A model generated the notes under the pieces. That model saw nothing but the letters and a program-made list of their open reading frames with translations, had not been told where the DNA came from and ran no database searches. Shown piece after piece: positions 48,171 to 58,184 of a stretch of 64,000 bases of DNA (position 1 is the stretch's first letter; every line of letters begins with the position of its first letter). Both the position numbers and the translations under genes were made by a program. The stretch comes from Artemia franciscana. Its lineage: Eukaryota > Arthropoda > Branchiopoda > Anostraca > Artemiidae. The stretch lies in NCBI RefSeq assembly GCF_032884065.1, contig NC_088873.1, forward strand, positions 37,869,823-37,933,822. Reading direction: 5' to 3'.

Positions 48171-48807
48171 TTTTACTTAATAACATAATTAGAGCGAAAC
48201 CGACCCCTATATATTTCTGTTGAATCCCGGCACTAGTTCAGATTCTTCCTCGGCGAGATCAAAAGGAGTATGTGTATCTCTAAGGAGTATCTCTCTTCTG
48301 TATTTGTATTAAGGAGTATGATTAGTTTCTGATAAGTTTGTGATAATCCAGCAGAGTCCAAAAGGGAGGCATAAATACAGAGGTCACCTTAAACAGAAAG
48401 ACTTAATTAATTATCTTTCTAGGTCGAGTTTTTTTTGTAATTAGTATGAGAGGGGAAAGAGTAATGATGATTAAAGATACTTCGTAGGAGACAGTTTGAG
48501 CCCCTAGCCGAATTCATCCCAACAGAGAACATTGGAGTTGGAAGACCATCCTGCCACTATAATTCCGTATACTCTCATGGCAGAAATGTATAATTCTATA
48601 TATAATTGTATATATAATTCTATGTATAATTATATAATTCTATATATATATATCTATATATATAAAAATAAGTTGTCTGTCTGTGGATCAGGTGACGTCA
48701 TGTTTCTGTGTCGGCTGACGTCATGAAGTTAGTTGTCGTCATTTTTGCTATGACGGTGACGTCATTAAAGATATTTAAGACATATATGTTCACGTAGAAA
48801 TCTATTA

Positions 48808-49158
48808 ATGTTTAAGTTTAAAATGACTGATGAACTTACAATGGCAAAAGCCGATGAAGATGCTCAAAGAGTCTATGCCAAAAAACTTGCTGCTGATAGA
48901 GAAAGTCAGAAAAGAAAGCGTGCCGAGGAATCAAAAGAACAGCAAGGAAACAGGCTTGAGGCTAAAGAACGCAAAACCGCGCAGTTAGATGAAGATCCAC
49001 CTGGACAGCGAGAGTCAAAACATATCAAAACTGAAAATGATAGCGATGATGATTGGGTTTGGGATTTTGACTCGGATAAGGTCATCAATGCCTACCAGAT
49101 TTTAGTTAAAAAAACAAAGGTTCGGCGATATGTATTTCATAGTGAAGCTGAAAAATAA
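48808..49158 (+). pseudogene. Helitron protein N-terminal part (basic, coiled)
   Basis: A 116-codon frame rich in Lys, Glu and Arg with RKRAEESKEQQGNRLEAKER-like units, the usual N-terminal R.RAEES.EQR..RLEA repeat of arthropod Helitron proteins. It has an acidic end (ENDSDDDWVWDFDSD). It stops before any zinc finger or Rep endonuclease block, which I do not find anywhere in the element, so the rolling-circle nuclease is gone. Confidence 0.65.
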
Positions 49159-49474
49159 AGAAGAAAACTGAAAAAAGAAAAAATGTAAAAAACTAAAAAA
49201 TACTAAAAAGAAAAAACACTCAAAGAGAAATTACAGACCGGGACACAAATGACGACCGGGACAGAGGGAATATAAATAACGACCGGGACACTCAAGGAGA
49301 AATTACAGACTGGGATACCGGGACATAAATGACGACCGGGACACAGGGAATATAAATGACGACCAGGACACAGGTATTTAAGAATATCGTTCAAAGACAA
49401 ATTTTTAATTGTAAGAAGACCGTTGAAAGAGAAATTTCTAATTGTAAAATGACTGAAGAACCTACAATGGCAAC

Positions 49475-50657
49475 GGTACCACCATCGAAGTAGATAACCA
49501 GTGGGTTGTTCCATATTCCCCATTAGTGCGAAACGTCAACCCCAAGTCAAATTCGTGCATTGTTTGGCATCATTTTAACAACTTGCTCTCCATCAGCTCC
49601 TACAGAGTTATGGGAAAAATATAAGTCAAAAATGTCCGAAGATATACTCCATCGAAAACAGTTAGAGACGTCAGATATGACTTTTGATTTTACATCAGAA
49701 ATTTATAACTACACTTTAGTTATTATAGAAGATTTGTGCGTACGTATGGCAAACAAACCTCTTCAGGATTTGGGAATGCCTTCACCTAACCGTATCGCTG
49801 CTGTTTCGACATGTGTAGAATTGGATTGTGAAAAAAGTTACAGTACGAATGATCTATTGTCGTATGTACAAAATAACATTTCCAAGTTAACGTCGGAACA
49901 AAAAGACATTTATGATACGATAGACTCAATTTCAGGACGTATACAACTACCTGCTGATTTCTGTAATTTAGTGACGTCCAAAAATTAATTGATTGAAAAA
50001 GTATTTCCGAATATTCTAAAAAATTATAAAAATAATAAATGGCTAAGTGAAAGAGCGATTCTCGCACCCAAAAATATAGACGTCCACGAAATCAACAATA
50101 TTGTTTTGACCAAGATTCGAGACCAGGCAGTCCTTTACAAGTCGGTCGACACAGTTTTGGAACCAAATGAAGCGGTTAATTATCCATCTGAATTTTTAAA
50201 TTCCATAGATCTTTCAGAGTTTCCACGACACGTGCTACAACTAAAAATAGGCGTACCAATAATACTTTCAAGAAATATCAACCCACCAAAGCTTTGCAAT
50301 GGCACGCGACTTGCCGTAAAAAAAAAAACAATGGAAAACCTAATAGAGGCCACAATCTTGACAGGGCCTTTTGAGGGTGAGGCTGTTCTTATTCCTCGCA
50401 TTCCCATGATTCCAACGGATCTGCCTTTTCAATTTAAAAGATTGCAATTCCCAATTCGATTAGCATTTGCAATCACCATTAACAAAGCTCAAGGTCAATC
50501 ATTAGAAAAATGTGGTATAGATCTTAATACTGATTGTTTTTCCCATGGACAATTGTGCGTTGCATGTTCGAGGGTCGGTAAACCTGACAATCTATTTATA
50601 TGCAGCGACAATTGGACAGCGAAAAATGTTGTATATTCGCAAGTTTTACGCAGTTAA
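49475..50657 (+). pseudogene. Helitron Pif1-like helicase remnant lacking the ATPase core
   Basis: A short DNQWVVPYSPL relic (near 49490-49525) of the N-terminal half is followed by FGIILTTCSPSAPTELWEKY (49560-) and the helicase linker SEQKDIYDTI. It then jumps directly to GRIQLPADFCNLVTSKN. In intact relatives the Walker A and B motifs lie between those two points; that stretch, roughly 150 residues, is absent. One TAA interrupts the frame at 49986-49988. The second half (49989-50657) keeps WLSERAILAPKN, the VLQLKIGVPIILSRNINPP block and the C-terminal AFAITINKAQGQSLEKCGID and QLCVACSRVGKPDNLFI blocks of Pif1-like helicases. Confidence 0.8.
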
Positions 50658-50682
50658 TTTGTATTGTATCTACCTATCTATC

Positions 50683-51055
50683 TATCTATATAAAAACGAG
50701 TTGTGTGTATGCATGTTTGTTTGTTTGTAAAAAGAGCGTTTGCATATGACGTCATTATTAGTACATACGGCTTTGTATATGCACAGACAATGGGAAAGCC
50801 AAGAATGTTGTATATTCGCAATTTTTACGTAGTTCCAACTCCTGCAGACGAAATGAATGCTTGCCTGAAAAATTCTAATTTATGGGCACACGTAAAAATA
50901 TTAAAATTAACTACAAATATGCGTGTCCGATTGCAAAACGATGACTCTGGTCAAACATTTTCAGATCAATTGCTGGCAATTGGAAACGGAAAGCTCCCAG
51001 TAGTGGGAAAGCCAAAAATGTTGTATATTCGCAATTTTTACGTAGTTTGAAACAC
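50683..51055 (+). mobile_element. Nested Helitron segment with another helicase piece
   Basis: Begins with a fresh Helitron-like 5' end carrying its own TGACGTCA (50747-50754). 50845-51000 encodes DEMNACLKNSNLWAHVKILK, TTNMRVRLQND and a QLLAIGNGKLPV end, a helicase region that is missing from the outer copy. Both ends of this piece carry a ~40-bp repeat (gttgtatattcgcaatttttacg), which also ends the outer helicase at 50620-50660, making three copies in all. Confidence 0.65.
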
Positions 51056-51204
51056 ATATATAAATCTATCTATATTCACAGGTGGGACACAGGGACACAA
51101 CTACAATGGCGCGTAACTAATATGGCGCGTAACGACTTACGCGCGCGGGGGGGAACTATGATTGTTTGAAGAAAAATAAAATTGATGATTTTCGCCCGTG
51201 CTAT

Positions 51205-51263
51205 CATTTAAGGTCTTTTTATAAATAGATTCTAAATCTAAGGCATTTATCTGCCAAGTTGAC
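51205..51263 (-). pseudogene. trnL1: NUMT: mitochondrial tRNA-Leu(CUN)-like
   Basis: On the minus strand immediately after the rRNA 3' end lies a tRNA-like sequence. It has a D arm (ggca-gataaa-tgcc) and an anticodon arm with loop tttagaa (anticodon TAG). TAG reads CUN leucine codons, and trnL(CUN) follows rrnL in arthropod mitochondrial genomes. The acceptor stem end is unclear. Confidence 0.65.
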
Positions 51264-51545
51264 ACAGAAACCCATGAGGTCCTTTCGTACTATCATGAAT
51301 GGATTTCCTTCGGGTAGAAACTAACCTGGCTTTTGCCGGTCTGAACTTAGATCACGTAGGGATTTAATAGTCGAAGAGACCACCTTACTGGGCTACTGCA
51401 CCGAATAGGGTGCCTGAACCAACATCATTATCGCAAACTCTTTTGTCGATTTGGACTCTCCAAAAGAATTACGCTGTTATCCCTAAGGTAACTTGTTCTA
51501 TGTCCATCTGAGGTCGTACCAGTGCTCGATTTGAATTATAAATGC
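51264..51545 (-). pseudogene. rrnL: NUMT: 3' part of mitochondrial 16S rRNA
   Basis: Contains the most conserved 3' landmarks of mitochondrial large-subunit rRNA, in order on the minus strand: ttaccttagggataacagcg (peptidyl-transferase region), a cagtaaggtggtctcttcga-like stretch, cctacgtgatct.agttcagaccgg (the classic 16S reverse-primer site), and aggacctcatgggttt near the 3' end. It is enclosed by nuclear sequence (Helitron on one side, TA repeat and DLD on the other), so it is a nuclear copy. The preservation suggests a fairly young transfer. Confidence 0.9.
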
Positions 51546-52143
51546 AACGAGTTCTGTCTTTTCTTTTATGGCTTCTCCTTTACTCCTCCCTCATATTCTC
51601 CTTGACCTGTTTCTTTCTCTCCCTATTATCGCACTTATTATCGTCTTGCCCTATTATCGAAAATGCAAATACATATTCATCTTTCTTTGCTATTGTATAT
51701 TACTTCCTTAGTTTCTTGACTGCAATTTTTGTTTTGTTTTAATTCAGAATTGGTTTCAATGCTTTTTCAAATGAGGATTTCGAAGGTCCCAAAGCGTAAT
51801 AATAATGACATTTCTTTAAATAAAGACTTGGTATTCACTAAGTTCTTTATGCTCAAATTTAATTAAAAATGATCTAACAAAATATTTTAGTAAACCAATT
51901 TATAATAGTATTGAACTGGTTACAAAAAGGCCTTTGAGGCAAGCTGCCAAAAAAGCAAGATTAGCTTTTAAACTTGTATCTAATTATTTTTGTTCTGTTT
52001 GGTTTAAATGAATTTATCGTCTCATATCATTTTATTTATTAGTCCTTGTTGAACTTCGTTGATGTAAGGATGCTAGGGCTGTTTTAAAAAGTTTTTTAAA
52101 AATATTTTTAATTAGTTTTAATTTTCACATTTTGATGTAAGTT

Positions 52144-52146
<3 letters not shown>

Positions 52147-52231
<85 letters not shown>
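52147..52231. repeat. (TA)n tract, ~85 bp
   Basis: Uninterrupted TA dinucleotides in intergenic DNA. Confidence 0.95.
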
Positions 52232-52233
<2 letters not shown>

Positions 52234-52239
52234 CACTGA

Positions 52240-53300
52240 ATTGAATTCCACTGTCTTGGGAAAGATTTTCCTATTGTTTCTAAGTTGTTTTCGTTTGATA
52301 TGAAAAGGCAGTGTCGCTATTTATTTAAAATTAAATTTTTCAATTCTTTGTATTCTCTTTTTTCTTGCTGCATAGCATTTTTTCCCCTTTTTTAGTTATT
52401 TTTTTTCTTATGCTGTAGCGGGTTAGTGCAGTTTTATTCTCGTCGATAAAGGTATCCAGACGTAGTAGTGGTTTTACCAATACTTTGGTTTCGGGTGCAT
52501 ACAGACCATAAATGTCAAGTATTGTGGTGACTTTTGAAGTTACAATCGTGCAATTTTTATTTTAGTTCATCGTTTTCAAGGAGCTTCAAGGTTTTTTTCT
52601 AACTTAAAAAAAATTCGTGATAAACTTTTACAGTTGTGAAAAAAAAAACTTTGTAACAGCTCTTATCCCTGTACAACTTTAAGAGAAAAATGTTTCTCAC
52701 TAGATGGTTTTCTAAAACGTATTTTTAGACTTACGGTTAGTATGGGCAGTGGTTCGCTCTAAGCCAGTATTAGACTACCATTACCAATTTGCTCCAAAAG
52801 TAACCAATGGACCAAATTGGTAATCAATTTGCTCCAAAAGAAAAATTGCGAGCTCCACAACAATCACAACCGACATTGTTCTCGGAAACCGAAAAGGAAA
52901 CAGGAGTTTTGGAAGATACAAAATAAGAGGCAAAGAGTGGAAATAAGGTGGAAAAAGGGAAAATAGGAGGAAAGACAACAAAATTTGGGCTCCATATCTG
53001 TGTCCTATAAACATTTTCGTATTTTCCTGAACTCTAATGAATGTTTATAAAGAGCCTTTTGAAGGTAATAATTTAAAATCGATAATGTTCACCTGTTTTC
53101 TAAGACTAGAGTCAAGAATATCAAAAACTTTTCCATTGACTAACACTAAAATAATGGAATAATTTTTGATAATTTTGTTGCTACTCAAATTGGAATATAA
53201 TTATCTACATATTCAGTTTAATTTGAATAAAAGATCGTTGAGATCCTAATTGCATGTCTTTTGAAAATTGCCATACAGAATTACCGTACATACATACGTA
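52240..53300. other. Intergenic, nothing recognised
   Basis: No frame or repeat boundary that I can support between the TA tract and the DLD 3' end. Confidence 0.4.
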
Positions 53301-53324
53301 TTTATTTTGGTTCTCAAATTTATT
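53301..53324 (-). promoter_or_regulatory. Two candidate polyadenylation signals for DLD
   Basis: On the minus strand AATAAA occurs at 53319-53324 and 53301-53306, about 70 and 90 bases after the DLD stop codon. Confidence 0.55.
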
Positions 53325-53391
53325 AAATCACGGATTATTTATATAACAAATAATAATAGCGTCTGAATCGCAACTAGAACATCCACTAGGC

Positions 53392-53460
53392 TTAAATAAA
53401 ATTGATTGCCTTTCCAGAGTAGGCCATCAAGTTTGCTTCCCTCAGAGCCTCAGAAACAGT
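53392..53460 (-). CDS. Dld: Dihydrolipoyl dehydrogenase, last exon
   Basis: A terminal 69-base exon of DLD (E3), the FAD enzyme that re-oxidises dihydrolipoamide in the pyruvate, 2-oxoglutarate, branched-chain and glycine-cleavage complexes of the mitochondrial matrix. It encodes TVSEALREANLMAYSGKAIN plus FI and stop TAA. The Glu of VSE is the partner of the catalytic His (the His-Pro-Thr-x-x-Glu motif); that His lies at the end of the previous exon, so the catalytic dyad is split by the intron. The acceptor is tttctag; the frame joins in phase 0. Confidence 0.95.
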   Translation of the reverse strand, partial: TVSEALREANLMAYSGKAINFI

Positions 53461-53541
53461 CTAGAAAAAAGAATATTAGACAAAATCAAGCTATGTAGTG
53501 TGAAGGCTCCTATAATATTACATAAAGAGGAGAACAATATA

Positions 53542-53693
<152 letters not shown>

Positions 53694-54539
53694 AAAAAAG
53701 AGAATCAGAAATTCGTCTTCTTTTGGATATCTATTGTGCAGAAATTTCGCAAGGCCTCTGTCCATACTTTGCTTGAAATTTTTACCTCCGTTCAAGTCCG
53801 CTATTCCACTAAGCGGTGGTTGAGTCAGTGGAAGGAATAGGGCACCCCTAATAGGAGGGGAAAATACTATTCGCATTTCTACAAAACAATTTTTCCCCCT
53901 CCAACTCGCTCTCCATCATAAGTATCTAGTTGACAAGACTTCTTGAAAAGTAGTGTCTAACTGTTCGCTCATTTACTCTGTAGAGGAGCTTCATGTTCTG
54001 TACATTTTTTTTTACTTTTCTGACATTCTAGAACAACACATTCCCATGTCTTTTAGGGAAAGAACCGCATCATACAAGGCAATTGTATTTTATCTTCTCT
54101 TTATTAAATGTTTCTTTCACACGATATGTGTTCATTTTCCTTTTTTTATTCTTAAAACCCAAAAACCCCAGGTTATTGACATATTCAATGCTCTACATAT
54201 TAAAAAGCGGTGGTAGTGCTTTTATGGAGATGGCGTTTATTTGCACCATCTTATACGCCAAGTGTTCGCTCAAACAATGCTTCAGCTTTTTTGGACCCTT
54301 TTAATAATAATAATAATAATTTAGTTTTAACCTCTTTCGCTACATTATCAAAATGCACTAGACAAGAATAATTGGAGAAAGAAAGATGTAAGGACTATAC
54401 GATGAAGTGACCAACATATCTAACGGTAAAATTCTGTTTGATCCATCCCAAAAATCTCAACTAAATTTAAAAAAGCAAATATTAGATTGTTTACTAAAAT
54501 TTTGATTATTCACCATTGATGATGGAAAATTAAAAATTA

Positions 54540-54840
54540 GACTATTTGATCTTCTTATTTGTGTGTTTTGTTTTTGGGTCCCTGTGTCTGGGATGGCCTC
54601 CCACGCCCCTCCTGCCCGATATTTATTTATTTGCTTATCCTTATTACTTCTCTTTTATGAGTTTTTTTCTATTTTGTTAATCTTTTGCCGTATTAAATTT
54701 TGGAATCATTATTACGATGAGATGTTGATGTTTTTTCTATGTTTTTGCACTGTCCCAGCCTTACGAGCTCTGCTCTCTGTTGAGGCATAATATTGTTTTT
54801 GTATTTTTTAAGTTGAATAAAGAAAAAGTTGAAGTTGAAG
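54540..54840 (+). mobile_element. Probable LINE 3' UTR with (ttgaag)n tail
   Basis: A T-rich stretch with gggtccctgtgtctgggatggcc, then gcactgtcccagcc, ends in ttgaataaagaaaaagttgaagttgaag. A polyadenylation-like AATAAA followed by a simple 6-bp repeat is how many CR1/Jockey-type LINEs end. No RT is attached. Low certainty about family. Confidence 0.4.
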
Positions 54841-55255
54841 GAACATCAACTAGAAATTTAAATCAATGCTAGGACATTAAACATGTCAAAAACAGGGAAT
54901 CTTTTTTTAACGTATGAATTCCAGAACCACAGAGGGGTACAAATAAAATACTTAGCATACAGGAAATTTTTTCTTTTGTCATAGCTCGAAAAGGCTTTTG
55001 TATCCTTCACGCAACTGAAGATTGGTTCATAAATACAGTATAGTAGAAACAGACATCGCTGTTTCAAAATTTTGCAAAAATCCTCGAATTACCAGGTCAA
55101 AAATACTAGGAAAATACTACGTCACCTATGTTTTAATGTCCTTCTTTGATTTATTTGATAATTGAGCTGTTTGACCTTTTTTTCGGCTCAAATTGCTGTT
55201 CGTTATTTCTATTTATTTATCATCTGTTTTAACGTTTAACCCATCATTTTTTATT

Positions 55256-55360
55256 ATTATTTAAGAATTAACGACGCTTCTTGACTACTAAGGTCCCTGC
55301 GTCGGCCCTGCAGTGCATTCCTGCAGCGTGATTCGATCTCTGGGTCCCGTATTACCAAGC
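55256..55360 (-). mobile_element. SINE family 2, truncated copy with perfect 19-bp TSD
   Basis: Flanked by identical taacccatcattttttatt at 55237-55255 and 55361-55379. The body is nearly identical to the 15765-15907 copy but lacks the first ~38 bases of the tRNA-like head, so it is 5'-truncated. It lies within the last DLD intron, antisense-neutral (same strand as DLD). Confidence 0.88.
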
Positions 55361-55412
55361 TAACCCATCATTTTTTATTTTTTGCAGACGAGTATTCAAA
55401 TAAATTGAGTCA

Positions 55413-55652
<240 letters not shown>

Positions 55653-56595
55653 CTAATAATAATTATATATACATATTTATATATTTAAGTTATCATTTGC
55701 TCCCCCAGGATTACGAAAAATACCTTTTTTTTTGGTATTTTCACCGAAAAATGTTCTTTTTTGTATTCTTACAGAAAAGCTGAAGTAAACAAAAAAATTT
55801 GCGCACTCATAGATTCTGAAAAGTACATTTTTCCCCTCCCCTCTACATTTTCGTGAATTGACGTAACTGAATGAGCCCTATGTGCTTGCAATTTTTTGTA
55901 ACAGTAACCCACTTCTTAAGCCCCCCCCCCCAAAAAAAATGGGAGTTCAGAAAGCCGATGATCTTTATTTTCAATTTCTACAGTCTAACACAAGAACCTT
56001 ATGTTTTTGCTATTAATTATATAGACGTATAAGGCACTACCAAATGCTCGATAATACAAGAAAATCTGTTGTAATTACCATAATGAATTGGAATTCAAGG
56101 TAGCAGAGACTAGAATGAGTTGAATTTGACTAGTATTGTAAAATTTCCTTTCCATTCACAGAAAACAAAAATGTTTCCCCAAACACAAGAATAATTTTTA
56201 ACACTAAGGGTTATAGCAATGAAACAAAAAAAATGGTTAGATATTAGTCTTATGATATTAATATTGCACTTTAGAGCCTTTCAGTCATAACTCAAATTTG
56301 TTAGAGACAGTCCACTAATTAAACTATGCTCATAATTAGAAAATATTTAAATTATAACTCAAATTTAAATTATAAGAATAAATAAATATTTATTGACACT
56401 AAAATAAGGAGAAGCTATCAGATATTAAACACCTAACTGAATAAGAAGAATATTTAATGATATTAATTACGTGTTCAACAGAGTCTATTCCAATCAGTTG
56501 CAATAACTTATTGATTAAGCATAGTTTTTGTGTTCTATTGAACGAGGATGAAGGATGACATATTACCGAAGATCGTCTCGGCCAACCATCTAGGC

Positions 56596-56956
56596 CAGTG
56601 ATTCCCAACAGTTTTTCGGGCCATGTCCTACCTATGCATTTCTAAAATCCTGATGCCCTTCTCGTAATACTTGAATTCTGTAATTCAGAATTTTACGTGC
56701 TTCCTGAAGGGGGCTTAAAAGGCCATTAACTAGGCATTTTTTTCGGGCCTCCATCTATGCATATTTTATACTAAAGAAAAATATATCTTTTTTGTTCTTT
56801 AAATGTGTAGGAATGTGACGTCATTCACATAAAAATGTTTTTTATAATTAAGTCTCCAAGTATAGCCAGCTGAAAGGGCGCAAATCCTGTCCTTGACCCA
56901 CCAAAATATGCCCATGCCCCACAGGCGAAGCCTGCGCCTCAAAATGGGAATCACTG
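56596..56956. mobile_element. hAT-like MITE in DLD intron
   Basis: The ends are cagtgattccca and its complement tgggaatcactg, an exact 12-bp terminal inverted repeat of the CAGTG(A/G)TTCCCA type found in hAT elements. The flanks atctaggc (56588-56595) and aactaggg (56957-56964) agree at 6 of 8 positions, fitting a decayed 8-bp target duplication. 361 bp, no transposase. Confidence 0.7.
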
Positions 56957-57601
56957 AACTAGGGCCAAACGAAAAGCATGTAATCCCCAAATGGGGTAGG
57001 AGGGTTTCGTAAAGAAAGATTTAACGGAAGTTGGAACTTCTAGGGAGGGTGTAAAGAAGCTTCGAACAGATTGGGATTGAGGAGGAGCGTAGTTCTATTG
57101 GCCTCAGGCAATGTGGTGCTGCAGTGAGCAGTTGGTAGTAGAAGTACTGAAATGCTGTTTAAACATCAAAATTAATTGATAGCAAAAACCAAGAAAATAA
57201 ACTTGCAAATCAAGAGAACATTTGAAACCAACAAAAAATATTGCTAGCTTACGCTAATAGATAAATACATGAAGATCTTTCTACTTAGAAAAGAACGAAT
57301 TACATCTTATTGAGTGCAATGAGCAAAAAATTAGTTGCAATAGGTTTCAATATGTGCTTTTGAAAGCAAATCAAAAATTCCAATTGCATACTGAACGCTA
57401 CAAATTTCAAAAATAAATTGCAATAAGTTTACTGAACGCAGTTAATTAGAATAAGTAGTTGCTACTGAATGCGTTTTTAAAAGTGCCTTAACAAATTATA
57501 CTATTCTTTTTAACACCTCTACCCCTCCTATATACTCTCACTTCATAACACTGTTCATTAGTTATTAATTTGTGCAACTTTTTTAAACTTTTCACATGCT
57601 G

Positions 57602-57863
57602 ACCAATGGTCTGCGTAGCGCAGGTACATATTCTCCTGATATTCTGCCTTCGGCCGGGAGTGCAATGCGCGTTGGGGGCAAATCATCCGAAGCTTCCCGT
57701 GTTTCCCCCAGATTTCTCCAAGTATTCTTTTAGAGCTGGGTCGAGTCTGACTGACCTTACAGAGTCACACACCTGATCCCCGTTCCAAACCAAATAACCG
57801 AGAGGACTCGGACCTCTGTCCAAGGGATTTCAAGCCTAGCGCGCCACTCGACTAAGACGGCTC
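57602..57863 (-). mobile_element. tRNA-derived SINE, family 1
   Basis: On the minus strand: a head gccgtcttagtcgagtggcg, B-box region gaggtccgagtcc, then gtttggaacggggatcagg, actctgtaaggtcag and gcactcccggccgaagg. Same order as the 44888 copy with moderate divergence. A loose second piece of the head (57909-57933, caagccgctcggctaagacgg) lies 45 bases beyond the 5' end. Confidence 0.75.
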
Positions 57864-58184
57864 TTCAAGATTTAAAATTTCTTTTTAAGATTTAAGCTCT
57901 TTAAGATTTCAAGCCGCTCGGCTAAGACGGCTCAATAAATTTGTATTATATAAAGTAATTAAATGAATGAGATCGGCTCAAAAATTGTTTCGTAGCTCAG
58001 AAAAATGATGAAGTGTAATAACTAAAGCAATGATAAGTCGTCTTTGTTACCTTGAGTGCATTTTTTTTAAACATCCTGTTCCAAGCTTAAAAATAATAAT
58101 TGCCGGTAATTTTTTTTGGCGAAACAGAAGAAGTGAAAAAAAAAAAAAACCCTAGAGCCTTGTCCTCTCATTTTGCATCGTGAA

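Larger units (their letters stand above)
48653..51150 (+). mobile_element. Helitron, non-autonomous remnant with nested second 5' end
   Basis: The 5' end is TC followed by tatatatataaaaataagttg, a common Helitron start. The 3' part reads acaatggcgcgtaac, repeated with a GC-rich hairpin (ttacgcgcgcg) before a G run near 51147, as in Helitron 3' ends. Coding remnants in between belong to the Helitron Rep/helicase protein. 50683-51060 holds another 5' end (tctatctatataaaaacgag) and further helicase pieces. Exact 3' end unclear. Confidence 0.8.
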
